This document shows positions 1 through 7,319 of a stretch of DNA of 49,539 nucleotides, piece after piece (positions within the stretch are counted from its first letter, which is position 1; every line of letters begins with the position of its first letter). The notes beneath the pieces are model-generated. The model was not told where the DNA came from, ran no database searches, and saw nothing but the letters and a program-made list of their open reading frames with translations. Source of the stretch: Streptococcus mitis (lineage in GTDB: Bacteria > Bacillota > Bacilli > Lactobacillales > Streptococcaceae); the NCBI RefSeq assembly GCF_005844455.1, contig NZ_SPGF01000010.1, positions 1 through 49,539 on the forward strand, written 5' to 3'. Made by a program: the position numbers and the translations under genes.

Positions 1-35
1 AGAACTTTTTTACGAAAATCTATTGAATATGCCAT
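1..35 (-). pseudogene. IS630-Spn1-type transposase, N-terminal start only (cut by window edge)
   Basis: Reading the minus strand from an ATG at 35 gives MAYSIDFRKKV before the window ends. This matches the recalled start of the OrfA transposase of the pneumococcal IS630-Spn1 element. An extended -10 (TGGTATAAT) lies just upstream on the same strand at about 45-53. Only 11 residues are visible, so intactness cannot be judged. RUP elements such as the one at 46570 are thought to be mobilised by this transposase family, so its presence is consistent with the host group. Confidence 0.5.
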
Positions 36-285
36 AAGAATATTATACCACATTGTGTACTATTTTTGGTTCATTTTGCATATATTGAAGAAAAAATCTA
101 GAATCTATGCAAAATGTAAGATGGCAACTGATCTCGTTTTTCGTAAATTAGAGAATATTTTTGGTGAACTCAGAGTGTGTGTTAGAGACAAGTAGGCCAG
201 CGTAGTAGAGTTAGGATTCATCTTAATGAGCATGATGAGCATGGGGGTTACAAAATTGTCCAAGAATTCAATCTACAAATCAGCT
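36..285. other. Intergenic stretch with an 11-bp inverted repeat and no supported gene
   Basis: There is no convincing ORF here. An inverted repeat CATTTTGCATA (74-84) / TATGCAAAATG (107-117) could be part of an insertion-sequence end or a regulatory site. A short stretch on the plus strand around 212-300 can be read as a peptide with EHGGYKIVQEFNL, loosely like the helix-turn-helix of an IS3-type OrfA. It may be an old insertion-sequence remnant, but the similarity is too weak to call. Confidence 0.3.
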
Positions 286-339
286 ATTTAAAAAGTACAC
301 AATGATTTCAGCTTGATTGTGAGAAAAGCTGGAATCATT
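286..339 (-). terminator. Probable terminator after rlmB
   Basis: The arms at 301-314 and 326-339 (AATGATTTCAGCTT / AAGCTGGAATCATT) pair over 14 bp with one wobble. Read on the minus strand, the hairpin is followed by GTGTACTTTTT. It lies about 40 bases downstream of the rlmB stop. Confidence 0.55.
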
Positions 340-379
340 GCGTGCTTTTAATTAGAAGTTGGTTTTTGCCCAGCCTCTT

Positions 380-1108
380 TTATAGTCTATTTCGGAAAAC
401 TTCATACATAAGAATGGCTGCAGCAACACTGGCATTGAGGCTTTGAACATGTCCATTCATCGGAATGGTAATCATTTCATCGACCTGTTTTTTGATGTTG
501 CTAGAAATGCCTTTTCCTTCATTTCCGATGATGAGGGCGATTTTCCCTTTTGTATTCCACTTGTGGCAAGGAGTACCGTTCATATCCGTTCCAAAGGTCC
601 AGAAGCCTTCATCCTTGAGTTTGTCCAGAGTTTGGCTCAGATTGGTCACTCGAGCGATTGGAACGTGCTCAATAGCACCTGTGGCCGTTTTGGCAACGAC
701 AGGAGTAACACCGACAGCACGGTGCTTGGGAATGATGACACCTGAAACATTGGTTGCATCGGCTGTTCTCAGGATGGATCCTAGGTTGTGAGGGTCAGTT
801 AAGCCATCCAGAATCAATAGAAGTGGATTTTCTTCTTGGCGTGTTTTGGCAAGGATGTGATCCAGCTCACTATAGGCAAATTCGGATACTCGTAAAACAA
901 AACCTTGGTGAACAGCACCTTCAGTCATCTCAGAGAGGGATTTTTTTGAAGTCCAAGAAATGGAGACTTTCTTTTCTGTAGCCAGTTCCTTGACTTTTTC
1001 AACATTCTTACCTCGGAGGTCTTCTTGGAGGTAGAGTTTGTTTCCTGTGTTTGCAAGTAGGGCTTCGGTAACGGCGTGGACGCCATAGACAATATCATTT
1101 GTTTTCAT
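380..1108 (-). CDS. rlmB: 23S rRNA 2'-O-ribose methyltransferase, RlmB/TrmH (SpoU) family
   Basis: The product is a 242-residue SpoU-class RNA methyltransferase, probably methylating G2251 of 23S rRNA with SAM in the cytoplasm. The N-terminal substrate-binding domain starts KTNDIVYGVHAV. The trefoil-knot catalytic domain has motif 1 (LDGLTDPHNLGSILRTADA), motif 2 (LIIGNEGKGIS) and motif 3 (IPMNGHVQSLNASVAAAI). The start is placed at the internal ATG at 1108, which begins the conserved N-terminus; the upstream ATG at 1141 lies inside the def terminator hairpin and adds 11 unconserved residues. It lies downstream of def on the same strand and is separated from it by a terminator-like hairpin. 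Assignment to RlmB rather than another SpoU enzyme is by length and N-terminal sequence. Confidence 0.9.
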   Translation of the reverse strand: MKTNDIVYGVHAVTEALLANTGNKLYLQEDLRGKNVEKVKELATEKKVSISWTSKKSLSEMTEGAVHQGFVLRVSEFAYSELDHILAKTRQEENPLLLILDGLTDPHNLGSILRTADATNVSGVIIPKHRAVGVTPVVAKTATGAIEHVPIARVTNLSQTLDKLKDEGFWTFGTDMNGTPCHKWNTKGKIALIIGNEGKGISSNIKKQVDEMITIPMNGHVQSLNASVAAAILMYEVFRNRL

Positions 1109-1124
1109 GCCTCTATTATAACAC

Positions 1125-1150
1125 AAAACCCCGTCTTGCAACGGGATTTT
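1125..1150 (-). terminator. Terminator-like hairpin between def and rlmB
   Basis: AAAACCCCGT and ACGGGATTTT pair around the loop CTTGCA. The T-rich 3' arm suits termination of def transcription on the minus strand. The hairpin leaves only a short gap before the rlmB start. Confidence 0.6.
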
Positions 1151-1152
1151 CT

Positions 1153-1764
1153 TTATTCAAGAATTAGTAAACCATCTTTAACTTCAAATGGGTCTTTTTC
1201 ATTGATACGATCGTAAAACATGATTCCGTTGATGTGGTCAATTTCATGCTGAACAACGATGGAGTTGTAACCTTTGAGCTTAATACGGTGTTTTTCGCCG
1301 TTCTTGTCAAAGTAGTCAACAGTAACGCGGGCATGGCGAACAACATAGCCAGGTACGTTGCGGTCAACAGAGAGGCAACCTTCTCCTTCGCCAAGAGCAG
1401 CGTCTTGAACAGAGTGAGAGACGATTTTTGGATTATACATAATAGCTTGTAAGTCGTAAGCTTCCTCTGGAGTTTCACCTTCTTCAACAATATTTGGTAC
1501 TAAAACAGCGATAATGCGTTTTGAGATATCCAATTGGGGAGCAGCAAGTCCAACCCCACCTCGTAGCCCCATTTTTTCAGCCATGACAGGATCTTGGGAA
1601 TGTTTGAGGAATTGCATCATCTTTTCACCAAGGATGATTTCCTGGTCAGACAAGGGGAAAGTGACTTCCTCAGCAACTGCGCGTAGAGTTGGATTCCCCT
1701 CGCGGATAATATCTTTCATATCAATTAAGTGAGCAGCTTTTGTAATACGTTCTATAGCAGACAT
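1153..1764 (-). CDS. def: Peptide deformylase
   Basis: This 203-residue metalloenzyme removes the N-formyl group from nascent proteins. All three family motifs are present: GVGLAAPQ (residues 70-77), EGCLS (128-132, metal ligand Cys130) and HEIDH (173-177, two His ligands and the catalytic Glu174). The length and the insertions fit the Gram-positive type II class. The start at 1764 has a strong ribosome site (GGAGAG, 4-5 bases upstream). An upstream in-frame ATG at 1779 overlaps that ribosome site and is less likely. The sequence agrees closely with the recalled pneumococcal protein. Confidence 0.96.
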   Translation of the reverse strand: MSAIERITKAAHLIDMKDIIREGNPTLRAVAEEVTFPLSDQEIILGEKMMQFLKHSQDPVMAEKMGLRGGVGLAAPQLDISKRIIAVLVPNIVEEGETPEEAYDLQAIMYNPKIVSHSVQDAALGEGEGCLSVDRNVPGYVVRHARVTVDYFDKNGEKHRIKLKGYNSIVVQHEIDHINGIMFYDRINEKDPFEVKDGLLILE

Positions 1765-1865
1765 TTTCTCTCCTTTCATTACCTCTACATGATATCACAA
1801 AATGACAAGAATTGAAAGTATTACAGCCTTTAGGATTTATAGAAAATAGATAGGAAGTTTAATTC

Positions 1866-2016
1866 ATACTCAATGAAAATCAAAGAGCAAACTAGGAAGC
1901 TAGCCGTAGGTTGCTCAAAGCACTGCTTTGAGGTTGTAGATAGAACTGACGAAGTCGGTAACATATATACGGTAAGGCGACGCTGACGTGGTTTGAATTT
2001 GATTTTCGAAGAGTAT
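1866..2016. repeat. BOX element (boxA-boxB-boxC, one copy each)
   Basis: The element is about 151 bp, bounded by ATACTCAATG and GAAGAGTAT. It contains GGTAAGGCGACGCTGACG, essentially the target of the BOX-A1R typing primer. The size fits one copy each of boxA (59), boxB (45) and boxC (50). Internal inverted repeats include GCTCAAAGCA/TGCTTTGAGG and AACTGACGAAGTCGGT. It sits between def and the CapA-like gene. BOX elements are characteristic of S. pneumoniae and close relatives and can alter expression of neighbouring genes. Confidence 0.9.
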
Positions 2017-2041
2017 CAATTGTGAAAGAATTACTTATCTG

Positions 2042-2050
2042 TGATATAAT
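2042..2050 (+). promoter_or_regulatory. Extended -10 promoter for the CapA-like gene
   Basis: TGATATAAT is a consensus extended -10 (TGnTATAAT) about 40 bases before the start codon. TTGTGA lies upstream but with a 19-base spacer. The promoter probably drives the plus-strand genes from 2091 to 4896. Confidence 0.6.
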
Positions 2051-2090
2051 AAAAAGAAAAGGCTTGCATTAGAAAGTAGGGAGAATGAAG

Positions 2091-3410
2091 ATGCAAAGAA
2101 GACAAGATAGACATAAACGTGGACCAGTTTTTCGCTTTGTGAAAGGTTTGGTCAACTTTTTTAGACGTTATCGTAAGTGGAGTAACAAGGGATTTGTGGC
2201 TATACTCTTGCTAGCGGTTACTTTATCAATGGGCTTGGTCCTATTCTTTGAAAGTTTCCAAGGAATTCCCTTAACCAGTCAAAAACGAGAAGCTATTTCT
2301 CAAGAAGGAACTAAGCAAAAGTCTCAGGAGCAGGAAGAGGAAAAAACTGCTAGAATTATGGCTCATGGTGATTTGCTTTATCATGATATTCTTTACTTTT
2401 CAGCAAAAAAGGATGATGGAACGTATGATTTTCATGAGAATTTTGAGTATGTTACTCCTTGGCTTAAGCAAGCAGACTTAGCTATTGGTGACTTTGAAGG
2501 AACCATTAATAAGGATCATTATTTAGCAGGTTATCCTCTCTTTAATGCTCCTGCTGAAGTTATGGATGCCATTAAGGATGCAGGTTATCATGTTCTAGAT
2601 TTGGCTCATAATCATATTTTGGATTCGCAAATTGAGGGGGTTATTTCAACGGCAAATGCTATCGAAAAAGCTGGAATCACTCCAATCGGAGTTTATACGC
2701 ACGAGCCACGTGATCAGGCTCCGCTGGTCATTAAGGAAGTGAATGGTATCAAGGTTGCGCTTTTGGCTTATTCTTATGGATTTAATGGAATTGAGCAAAA
2801 TATTTCTCAAGAGGATTATAATCACTATCTTTCAGATTTAGATGAGAATAAAATGAAGTCTGAAATTGAACGGGCGGAAAAGGAAGCAGATATCACCATT
2901 ATCATGCCACAAATGGGTGTTGAGTATCGCATAGAACCGACTGAAGAGCAAAAAGCTTTGTATCACAAGATGATTGATTGGGGAGCAGATATTATCTTTG
3001 GAGGGCATCCACACGTAGTTGAACCGTCTGAAATTGTTGAAAAAGATGGGGACAAGAAACTCATTATCTATTCAATGGGGAACTTCATTTCTAATCAACG
3101 AATTGAGACCATGCAAGGGGTAGAGAATGCTAAGTGGACTGAACGTGGCGTTCTCATGGATGTAACCATTAAGAAGAAGGATGGAAAAACAACTATCGGA
3201 ACAGCTAAAGCTCATCCTACTTGGGTCAATCGAACACCAAAGGGAACCTTTTCACCAGAAGGCTATCCTTTATATCATTATCAAACCTATATCTTGGAAG
3301 ATTTCATAGAGGGTGGCAGTCATCGTGATCAATTAGATGAAGCGACTAAGGAACGAATTGATACAGCCTACAAAGAAATGAATGAACATGTGGGATTGAA
3401 GTGGGATTAG
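2091..3410 (+). CDS. CapA-like membrane-anchored protein (PGA_cap metallophosphatase fold)
   Basis: The protein has a short basic N-terminus, one membrane helix at about residues 35-55 (FVAILLLAVTLSMGLVLFF) and a charged Gln/Glu-rich linker. The extracellular CapA/PgsA-type domain has family landmarks MAHGDLLYH, DLAIGDFEG, DLAHNHILD, GGHPHVVEP and IYSMGNFIS. These match the bacterial capsule-synthesis CapA family, related to calcineurin-type phosphoesterases. Its substrate in streptococci is unknown. The start at 2091 has the ribosome site AGGGAG seven bases upstream; the ATG at 2085 is in frame but nearly touches that site. The next gene follows after 21 bases, so the downstream genes are probably co-transcribed. 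Confidence 0.85.
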   Translation: MQRRQDRHKRGPVFRFVKGLVNFFRRYRKWSNKGFVAILLLAVTLSMGLVLFFESFQGIPLTSQKREAISQEGTKQKSQEQEEEKTARIMAHGDLLYHDILYFSAKKDDGTYDFHENFEYVTPWLKQADLAIGDFEGTINKDHYLAGYPLFNAPAEVMDAIKDAGYHVLDLAHNHILDSQIEGVISTANAIEKAGITPIGVYTHEPRDQAPLVIKEVNGIKVALLAYSYGFNGIEQNISQEDYNHYLSDLDENKMKSEIERAEKEADITIIMPQMGVEYRIEPTEEQKALYHKMIDWGADIIFGGHPHVVEPSEIVEKDGDKKLIIYSMGNFISNQRIETMQGVENAKWTERGVLMDVTIKKKDGKTTIGTAKAHPTWVNRTPKGTFSPEGYPLYHYQTYILEDFIEGGSHRDQLDEATKERIDTAYKEMNEHVGLKWD

Positions 3411-3431
3411 CTTGAATCCAGAGGGAAGTAA

Positions 3432-4259
3432 ATGGCTATTAAGGTAATTGCGACAGATATGGATGGGACCTTGCTGGATGCTAGAGGCCAGCTTGATCTC
3501 CCACGATTGGAAAAGATTTTAGATCAGTTGGATCAAAGGGGTGTTCGTTTTGTCATCGCGACGGGCAATGAAATTCACCGCATGAGGCAACTACTGGAGC
3601 ACTTGGTGAATCGAGTGGTTATGGTTGTTGCCAATGGTGCTCGTATTTTTGAAAATAATGAACTGATTCAGGCCCAGACTTGGGATGATGCCATTGTCGA
3701 TAAGGCTTTGGCTCATTTCAATTGTCGAGCGTGTCAGGACCAATTTGTTGTAACGGGGATGAAGGGTGGTTTTGTCAAAGAAGGTACGATTTTTACAGAC
3801 CTTGAAAGTTTTATGACTCCAGAAATGATTGAAAAATTCTACCAACGGATGCAATTTGTGGACGAATTAACCTCTGACCTCTTTGGTGGTGTGCTCAAGA
3901 TGAGCATGGTTGTTGGCGAGGAGCGTTTGAGTTCGGTCTTGGAAGAGATTAATGACCTCTTTGATGGCCGTGTCCGGGCTGTATCCAGTGGCTATGGTTG
4001 CATTGATATTCTCCAATCTGGGATTCATAAAGCATGGGGCTTGGAAAAATTACTCAAGCGCTGGGAATTAACCCCCCAACAAATTATGGCTTTTGGTGAC
4101 AGTGAAAATGATGTTGAAATGCTTGAAATGGCTGGAATTGCCTATGCGATGGAAAATGCTGATGATAAGGCCAAAGCTGTGGCGACTGTTCTAGCGCCAG
4201 CCAATAGCCAAGGAGGAGTTTATCAAGTCTTGGAAAACTGGTTAGAAAAAGGAGAATGA
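3432..4259 (+). CDS. Cof-type HAD-IIB family phosphatase
   Basis: This 275-residue protein is a haloacid dehalogenase-type hydrolase that probably dephosphorylates sugar phosphates or similar metabolites. Motif I is ATDMDGTLLD (Asp9 nucleophile, Asp11 acid/base), motif II is FVIATGNE, the motif III Lys is in the HKAWGLEKLL segment, and motif IV is AFGDSENDVEML. A type IIB cap lies between motifs II and III. The specific substrate cannot be inferred. It is followed with one base between by the SGNH hydrolase gene, so the pair is likely translationally linked. Confidence 0.88.
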   Translation: MAIKVIATDMDGTLLDARGQLDLPRLEKILDQLDQRGVRFVIATGNEIHRMRQLLEHLVNRVVMVVANGARIFENNELIQAQTWDDAIVDKALAHFNCRACQDQFVVTGMKGGFVKEGTIFTDLESFMTPEMIEKFYQRMQFVDELTSDLFGGVLKMSMVVGEERLSSVLEEINDLFDGRVRAVSSGYGCIDILQSGIHKAWGLEKLLKRWELTPQQIMAFGDSENDVEMLEMAGIAYAMENADDKAKAVATVLAPANSQGGVYQVLENWLEKGE

Positions 4260-4260
4260 A

Positions 4261-4896
4261 GTGGCAGTACAGTTATTAGAAAATTGGTTACTAAAGGAAC
4301 AAGAAAAAATCCAAACCAAGTATCGTCACTTAAATCAGGTTTCCATTGTAGAGCCCGATATTCTCTTTATTGGGGACTCCATTGTTGAGTATTACCCTCT
4401 GCAGGAGCTGTTTGGGACTGCAAAGACGATTGTCAATCGAGGCATTCGAGGATATCAGACAGGGCTGTTGCTAGATAACCTTGATGCTCATCTTTATGGT
4501 GGGGCGTTAGATAAAATTGTCCTTTTAATTGGGACGAACGATATCGGAAAAGATGTGCCTTTGAATGATGCTCTCAATAATCTCGAAGCAATCATTCAAT
4601 TCATTGCTCGCGATTACCCACTGACAGAGATTAAATTGCTTTCCATTTTGCCAGTCAATGAGGGAGAGGAGTACAAGCAGACAGTTTATATCCGCACGAA
4701 TGAAAAAATTCAGAACTGGAATCAAGCCTATCAAGAGTTTGCTTCTGCCTATATGCAGGTGGAATTTGTGCCAGTTTTTGATAGTTTGACAGACCAAGCA
4801 GGCCAACTCAAAAAAGACTACACTACTGACGGACTGCACCTCAGTATTGCGGGTTATCAGGTTTTGTCAAAAGCCTTGAAAGACTATCTTTTTTAG
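4261..4896 (+). CDS. SGNH/GDSL-family esterase or lipase
   Basis: The 211-residue protein carries block I with the nucleophile (FIGDSIVEY, Ser40), block III GTND, and block V DGLHLSIAGY with the catalytic Asp-x-x-His. The family contains esterases, acyl hydrolases and PAF-acetylhydrolase-like enzymes; relatives in pneumococcus have been labelled platelet-activating-factor hydrolases, but the substrate is not shown by the sequence. There is no signal peptide, so it is probably cytoplasmic. It starts with GTG; the ribosome site GGAG is within the last codons of the HAD gene. Confidence 0.85.
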   Translation: MAVQLLENWLLKEQEKIQTKYRHLNQVSIVEPDILFIGDSIVEYYPLQELFGTAKTIVNRGIRGYQTGLLLDNLDAHLYGGALDKIVLLIGTNDIGKDVPLNDALNNLEAIIQFIARDYPLTEIKLLSILPVNEGEEYKQTVYIRTNEKIQNWNQAYQEFASAYMQVEFVPVFDSLTDQAGQLKKDYTTDGLHLSIAGYQVLSKALKDYLF

Positions 4897-4912
4897 TTAG
4901 TTGATTTCCTTT

Positions 4913-4941
4913 TTGCATTTTTGACTTAGATAAGGTATAAT
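4913..4941 (+). promoter_or_regulatory. ssrA promoter
   Basis: TTGCAT (4913-4918) is followed by a 17-base spacer and TATAAT (4936-4941). Transcription would start about seven to ten bases further on, shortly before the mature 5' end of the tmRNA at 4958. Confidence 0.8.
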
Positions 4942-4957
4942 TGTTTTATTGTCTTTT

Positions 4958-5302
4958 GGGGTCGTTACGGATTCGACAGGCATTATGAGGCATATTTTGC
5001 GACTCGTGTGGCGACGTAAACGCTCAGTTAAATATAACTGCAAAAAATAACACTTCTTACGCTCTAGCTGCCTAAAAAACAGCAGGCGTGACCCGATTTG
5101 GATTGCTCGTGTTCAATGACAGGTCTTATTATTAGCGAGATACGATTAAGTCTTGTTTAGCGACTTGATAAGAGATTGATAGACTCGCAGTTTCTAGGCT
5201 TGAGTTATGTGTCGAGGGACTGTTAAAATAATACATAACCTATGGTTGTAGACAAATATGTTGGCAGGTGTTTGGACGTGGGTTCGACTCCCACCGGCTC
5301 CA
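4958..5302 (+). ncRNA. ssrA: tmRNA (transfer-messenger RNA)
   Basis: tmRNA rescues stalled ribosomes and tags the unfinished protein for proteolysis. The 5' end GGGGTCG pairs with CGGCTCC at 5295-5301 to form the acceptor stem. The T-arm (GGGTTCGACTCCC) precedes it. The tag reading frame at 5040-5075 encodes AKNNTSYALAA and a stop, the expected streptococcal tag. CCA is not encoded after the discriminator base. The last 17 bases (5286-5302) are the start of the prophage attL core, so the 3' end of the functional gene is supplied by the prophage copy and sequence is preserved. Confidence 0.95.
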
Positions 5303-5382
5303 TTATTCCTTTGCATTCCTTTGCATTCTTTTGCATTCCTTGGTAAAACGTTGTTAAATCAACGTTTTTTGTTTTTGTCTTT
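5286..5382. repeat. attL core, overlapping the ssrA 3' end and its terminator
   Basis: The repeat begins GACTCCCACCGGCTCC and ends GTTTTTGTCTTT, the same as attR at 46456. It is 97 bp here and 87 bp at attR because the 10-bp unit TTGCATTCCT/TTGCATTCTT is present three times (5311-5340) rather than twice. Just beyond the core two related units, TTGGTATTCC and TTGGTATTCT (5381-5400), continue the pattern. Confidence 0.95.
5345..5377 (+). terminator. ssrA terminator inside attL
   Basis: AAAACGTTG (5345-5353) pairs perfectly with CAACGTTTT (5360-5368) around TTAAAT and is followed by a T-rich tract. Because it lies within the att core, an identical copy exists at 46505-46537 and integration leaves ssrA with a working terminator. 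Confidence 0.9.
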
Positions 5383-5412
5383 GGTATTCCTTGGTATTCT
5401 TTTGCGAAAAAG

Positions 5413-5454
5413 ACAGACCCTAAAACAGACCCTCTTTTTGAAGAAGGTCTGTCG
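5413..5454. promoter_or_regulatory. Repeated CAGACCCT sites and hairpin downstream of int: candidate integrase arm sites
   Basis: CAGACCCT occurs at 5415-5422 and 5427-5434, twelve bases apart, and inverted as GGTCTGTC at 5447-5454. The 15-mer CCTAAAACAGACCCT (5420-5434) is repeated exactly near attR at 46406-46420. On the minus strand ACAGACC-t-TCTT...AAGA-g-GGTCTGT forms a hairpin just after the int stop and may also terminate int. Placement on both sides of the phage att core is what is expected of arm-type integrase binding sites. Confidence 0.5.
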
Positions 5455-5457
5455 TGT

Positions 5458-6540
5458 TTAAAAATCAATATAATTGGCAAAGCGTTCTCCGATGTCGTCC
5501 TTCGCTTGCTTGGTTATGTGAGTATAAACGTTCATGGTTGTCTTCAAGTCGGAATGCCCTAACCGATGTTGGACTTGCTTCAAAGTCATACCAGCGTCAA
5601 AACAAAGGCTAGCATGTGTATGTCTGAAACCGTGGATTTTAATTGGACGCAAGTCGCTGCCTTCCACAATTTTGATAAGCCACTTTCTGGGCAATGTGCT
5701 TGGAATTGGCTTTTTAAATTCATTTTCAAAAATGTATTTGGTGTTTGGATTTTGCTTTTTCCATTTTTTCAAAATACTTTTTGTCTTCTTGTCCAGACTG
5801 ATTAGTCGATTACTGCTTACCGTTTTGGTGTTGCCTATCTCTTCGCCTGCAAAACCTCTTGTAATGGCCTTATTTATGTCCAGAGTATCATCTGTCCAGT
5901 CTTTCCATTCAAGGGCTAAAATTTCCCCTTTTCGTGCCCCTGTGAAGGCCAGAAGACGGAATAGAGTTATCTTCTCTAGATCCTTTGTCTTACTGACAAG
6001 TTTTAAGAATTCTTGAAGTTCGTCTTTGTTGTAAAAGTCGCTCTTGTTATCTGATTTCTTTCTTGTCGAGGTAATCACGCTATCAACTGGATTGGTTTCA
6101 ATGTAGCCATGCCTGATTGCGTATTTAAAAACATTATTCATCAATCCTTTTAACTTACGACCATAGACTAATTTTCTAGACCATTCATTGGCCTGCTCTT
6201 GCATTTGAAGAGGAGTGATACTAGCTATTTTCCTATTGCCGAAAGCTGGATAGATGTGATTCTTAAAATTCCTAGATGTCTTGATGTATGTGCTTTCTTG
6301 CACTGTCTCAGAATAATCTTTAAGCCATTTTTTTGCGATTTCCTCAACCGTGATTTCTTTCCTTCTTTGCTCGCCACTCTCAATATCATCCTGAAGTTGA
6401 AGTAGTGCTGCCCTTGCTTTTGCCTTTGTGGCAAATCCTCTTCGTTTAATATACTTGTCTTTTCCATTTTCTTTTCCGACGTAAATTCTAAAACCAAAAG
6501 CCGTCTCTCCGTTTTTCTTTTTATAAGACTTAATTTCCAT
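5458..6540 (-). CDS. int: Tyrosine-recombinase integrase
   Basis: This 360-residue site-specific recombinase integrates and excises the prophage at ssrA. The N-terminal AP2-like arm-binding domain (about 1-55, GFRIYVGKENGKDKYIKRRG) precedes a core-binding SAM-like domain (about 63-150) and the catalytic domain. The catalytic set is visible: Arg203 (FTGARKGEIL), Lys239, His303-x-x-Arg306 (HGFRHTHASL), His329 (RLGHS) and nucleophile Tyr339 (MNVYTHI). The gene abuts attL and is transcribed toward it. The ribosome site GAGGTG is 8 bases upstream. Family members commonly use tmRNA or tRNA 3' ends, in agreement with the location. Confidence 0.97.
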   Translation of the reverse strand: MEIKSYKKKNGETAFGFRIYVGKENGKDKYIKRRGFATKAKARAALLQLQDDIESGEQRRKEITVEEIAKKWLKDYSETVQESTYIKTSRNFKNHIYPAFGNRKIASITPLQMQEQANEWSRKLVYGRKLKGLMNNVFKYAIRHGYIETNPVDSVITSTRKKSDNKSDFYNKDELQEFLKLVSKTKDLEKITLFRLLAFTGARKGEILALEWKDWTDDTLDINKAITRGFAGEEIGNTKTVSSNRLISLDKKTKSILKKWKKQNPNTKYIFENEFKKPIPSTLPRKWLIKIVEGSDLRPIKIHGFRHTHASLCFDAGMTLKQVQHRLGHSDLKTTMNVYTHITKQAKDDIGERFANYIDF

Positions 6541-6658
6541 TGATTTTCACCTCATTTCTTGTTAAAATGGGTATAGTAAAGAGGGCTTTTTAATGCCTTT
6601 TACTATACAGAATTTCCTCACACTCAAAATTTGGCGATGGCGAGTGTGGGGATTTTTT
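6540..6658 (+). ncRNA. Candidate short RNA divergent from int (promoter, two hairpins, T-run)
   Basis: TTGATT (6540-6545), 17 bases, TAAAAT (6563-6568) resembles a sigma-A promoter on the plus strand. It is followed by an inverted repeat GTATAGTAAA...TTTACTATAC (6571-6608) and then a strong hairpin CCTCACACTC/GAGTGTGGGG (about 6615-6651) ending in seven Ts. The unit would give an RNA of roughly 80 bases complementary to the 5' leader of int. No ORF is present. Antisense control of integrase would be a natural role, but this is inference. Confidence 0.4.
6615..6658 (+). terminator. Strong plus-strand terminator upstream of the first small gene
   Basis: CCTCACACTC pairs with GAGTGTGGGG around a 15-base loop and is followed by a run of seven Ts. 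It insulates the 6737 gene from any transcription entering from the int side. Confidence 0.75.
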
Positions 6659-6663
6659 TGAGT

Positions 6664-6682
6664 TGTTTCCAAAATGGAAACA
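6664..6682. repeat. Palindrome TGTTTCC-aaaat-GGAAACA
   Basis: A perfect seven-base inverted repeat with a five-base loop lies immediately before the promoter at 6684. The 18-mer starting at 6666 (TTTCC-AAAAT-GGAAA-CAG) recurs exactly inside the ssb gene at 17206-17223. It could be an operator for the 6737 promoter. Confidence 0.4.
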
Positions 6683-6683
6683 G

Positions 6684-6712
6684 TTGCTTTTTGTTACTGT
6701 TAGTTGTACAAT
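6684..6712 (+). promoter_or_regulatory. Promoter for the small gene at 6737
   Basis: TTGCTT (6684-6689), a 17-base spacer and TACAAT (6707-6712) lie 24 bases before the start codon. Confidence 0.55.
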
Positions 6713-6736
6713 AGTGTTGAAAGGTGGGGCAATGAT

Positions 6737-6931
6737 ATGTTTTCTTTTTTTACTCACATCAATCAAAAGTGTCAAAAGATGGAGCAATCTAAAAAAGAAA
6801 TGGAATTGCGCCACAATGAATTTGCTGATAGAGTCCGCATGGATATTAAAACAGGCGAGGGAGAACTCGATTTAAAAAGAGAGTGTTTTAATCAGCGCTA
6901 CGGGCATCTATTTAGTCCTCGAAATAAATAG
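6737..6931 (+). CDS. Small hypothetical phage protein (64 aa)
   Basis: I do not recognise a family. The product is hydrophilic, strongly charged and mostly helical, beginning MFSFFTHINQKCQKMEQSKK. It has no membrane segment and ends with a GHLFSPRNK tail. The start at 6737 has AAGGTGGGG as ribosome site; an in-frame TTG at 6704 lacks one and sits on the promoter. The gene lies between the integrase and the repressor, transcribed toward the repressor, a position where lysogeny-expressed accessory genes are often found. Confidence 0.6.
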   Translation: MFSFFTHINQKCQKMEQSKKEMELRHNEFADRVRMDIKTGEGELDLKRECFNQRYGHLFSPRNK

Positions 6932-7026
6932 TAATAGGTCTTACTAGGTGGTCAGCCTTGCCTACCTTTACTAAACAGTTTGTTTTTGCTAAAATCAAAT
7001 TAAGAAAGCAAAGAGGAGGAGTTAGT

Positions 7027-7218
7027 ATGAAAAACATTCAAATCCTTTGGGGATATTTATTGTTGTATTCTATTTTTTCCCTCACTCTTTCTTTTTTAGA
7101 CAGGAGTATTATTTTAATAACCTTTGTGATTTTTATTCTAGTCGTAAAAATCATCCCTCACTCTGATTCTCATCGGAATCCATTTGCGTTTGGGCTACGT
7201 TTTCGTAAGAGACATTAG
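7027..7218 (+). CDS. Small two-helix membrane protein (63 aa)
   Basis: The ribosome site AGAGGAGG lies upstream of ATG at 7027. The product has two hydrophobic segments (about residues 7-25 and 28-46), separated by LDRS, and a basic tail ending FRKRH. It is probably an inner-membrane protein. No family is recognised. It follows the 6737 gene in the same direction and probably shares its promoter; the location in the lysogeny region suggests expression from the prophage, for example in superinfection exclusion, but that is only a positional inference. Confidence 0.6.
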   Translation: MKNIQILWGYLLLYSIFSLTLSFLDRSIILITFVIFILVVKIIPHSDSHRNPFAFGLRFRKRH

Positions 7219-7319
7219 GAGAGTCAACGCTTATTTTTTCGCTTTAGTCTGTAAAATTGGTTTTCTATTTGTCATTTTCCCCTGTTTTTGCACAATAGAC
7301 CATGAAAAGATGGTTGCTA

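Noticed and set aside
212..300. IS3-like OrfA remnant
   Set aside because: Only a short resemblance (EHGGYKIVQEFNL) is visible and there is no surrounding insertion-sequence structure.
443..981. Plus-strand ORFs opposite rlmB
   Set aside because: They are antisense shadows of a conserved gene and have no promoter or ribosome site.
5223..5480. ORFs crossing the ssrA 3' end and attL
   Set aside because: They overlap tmRNA and the repeat core and show no protein signal.
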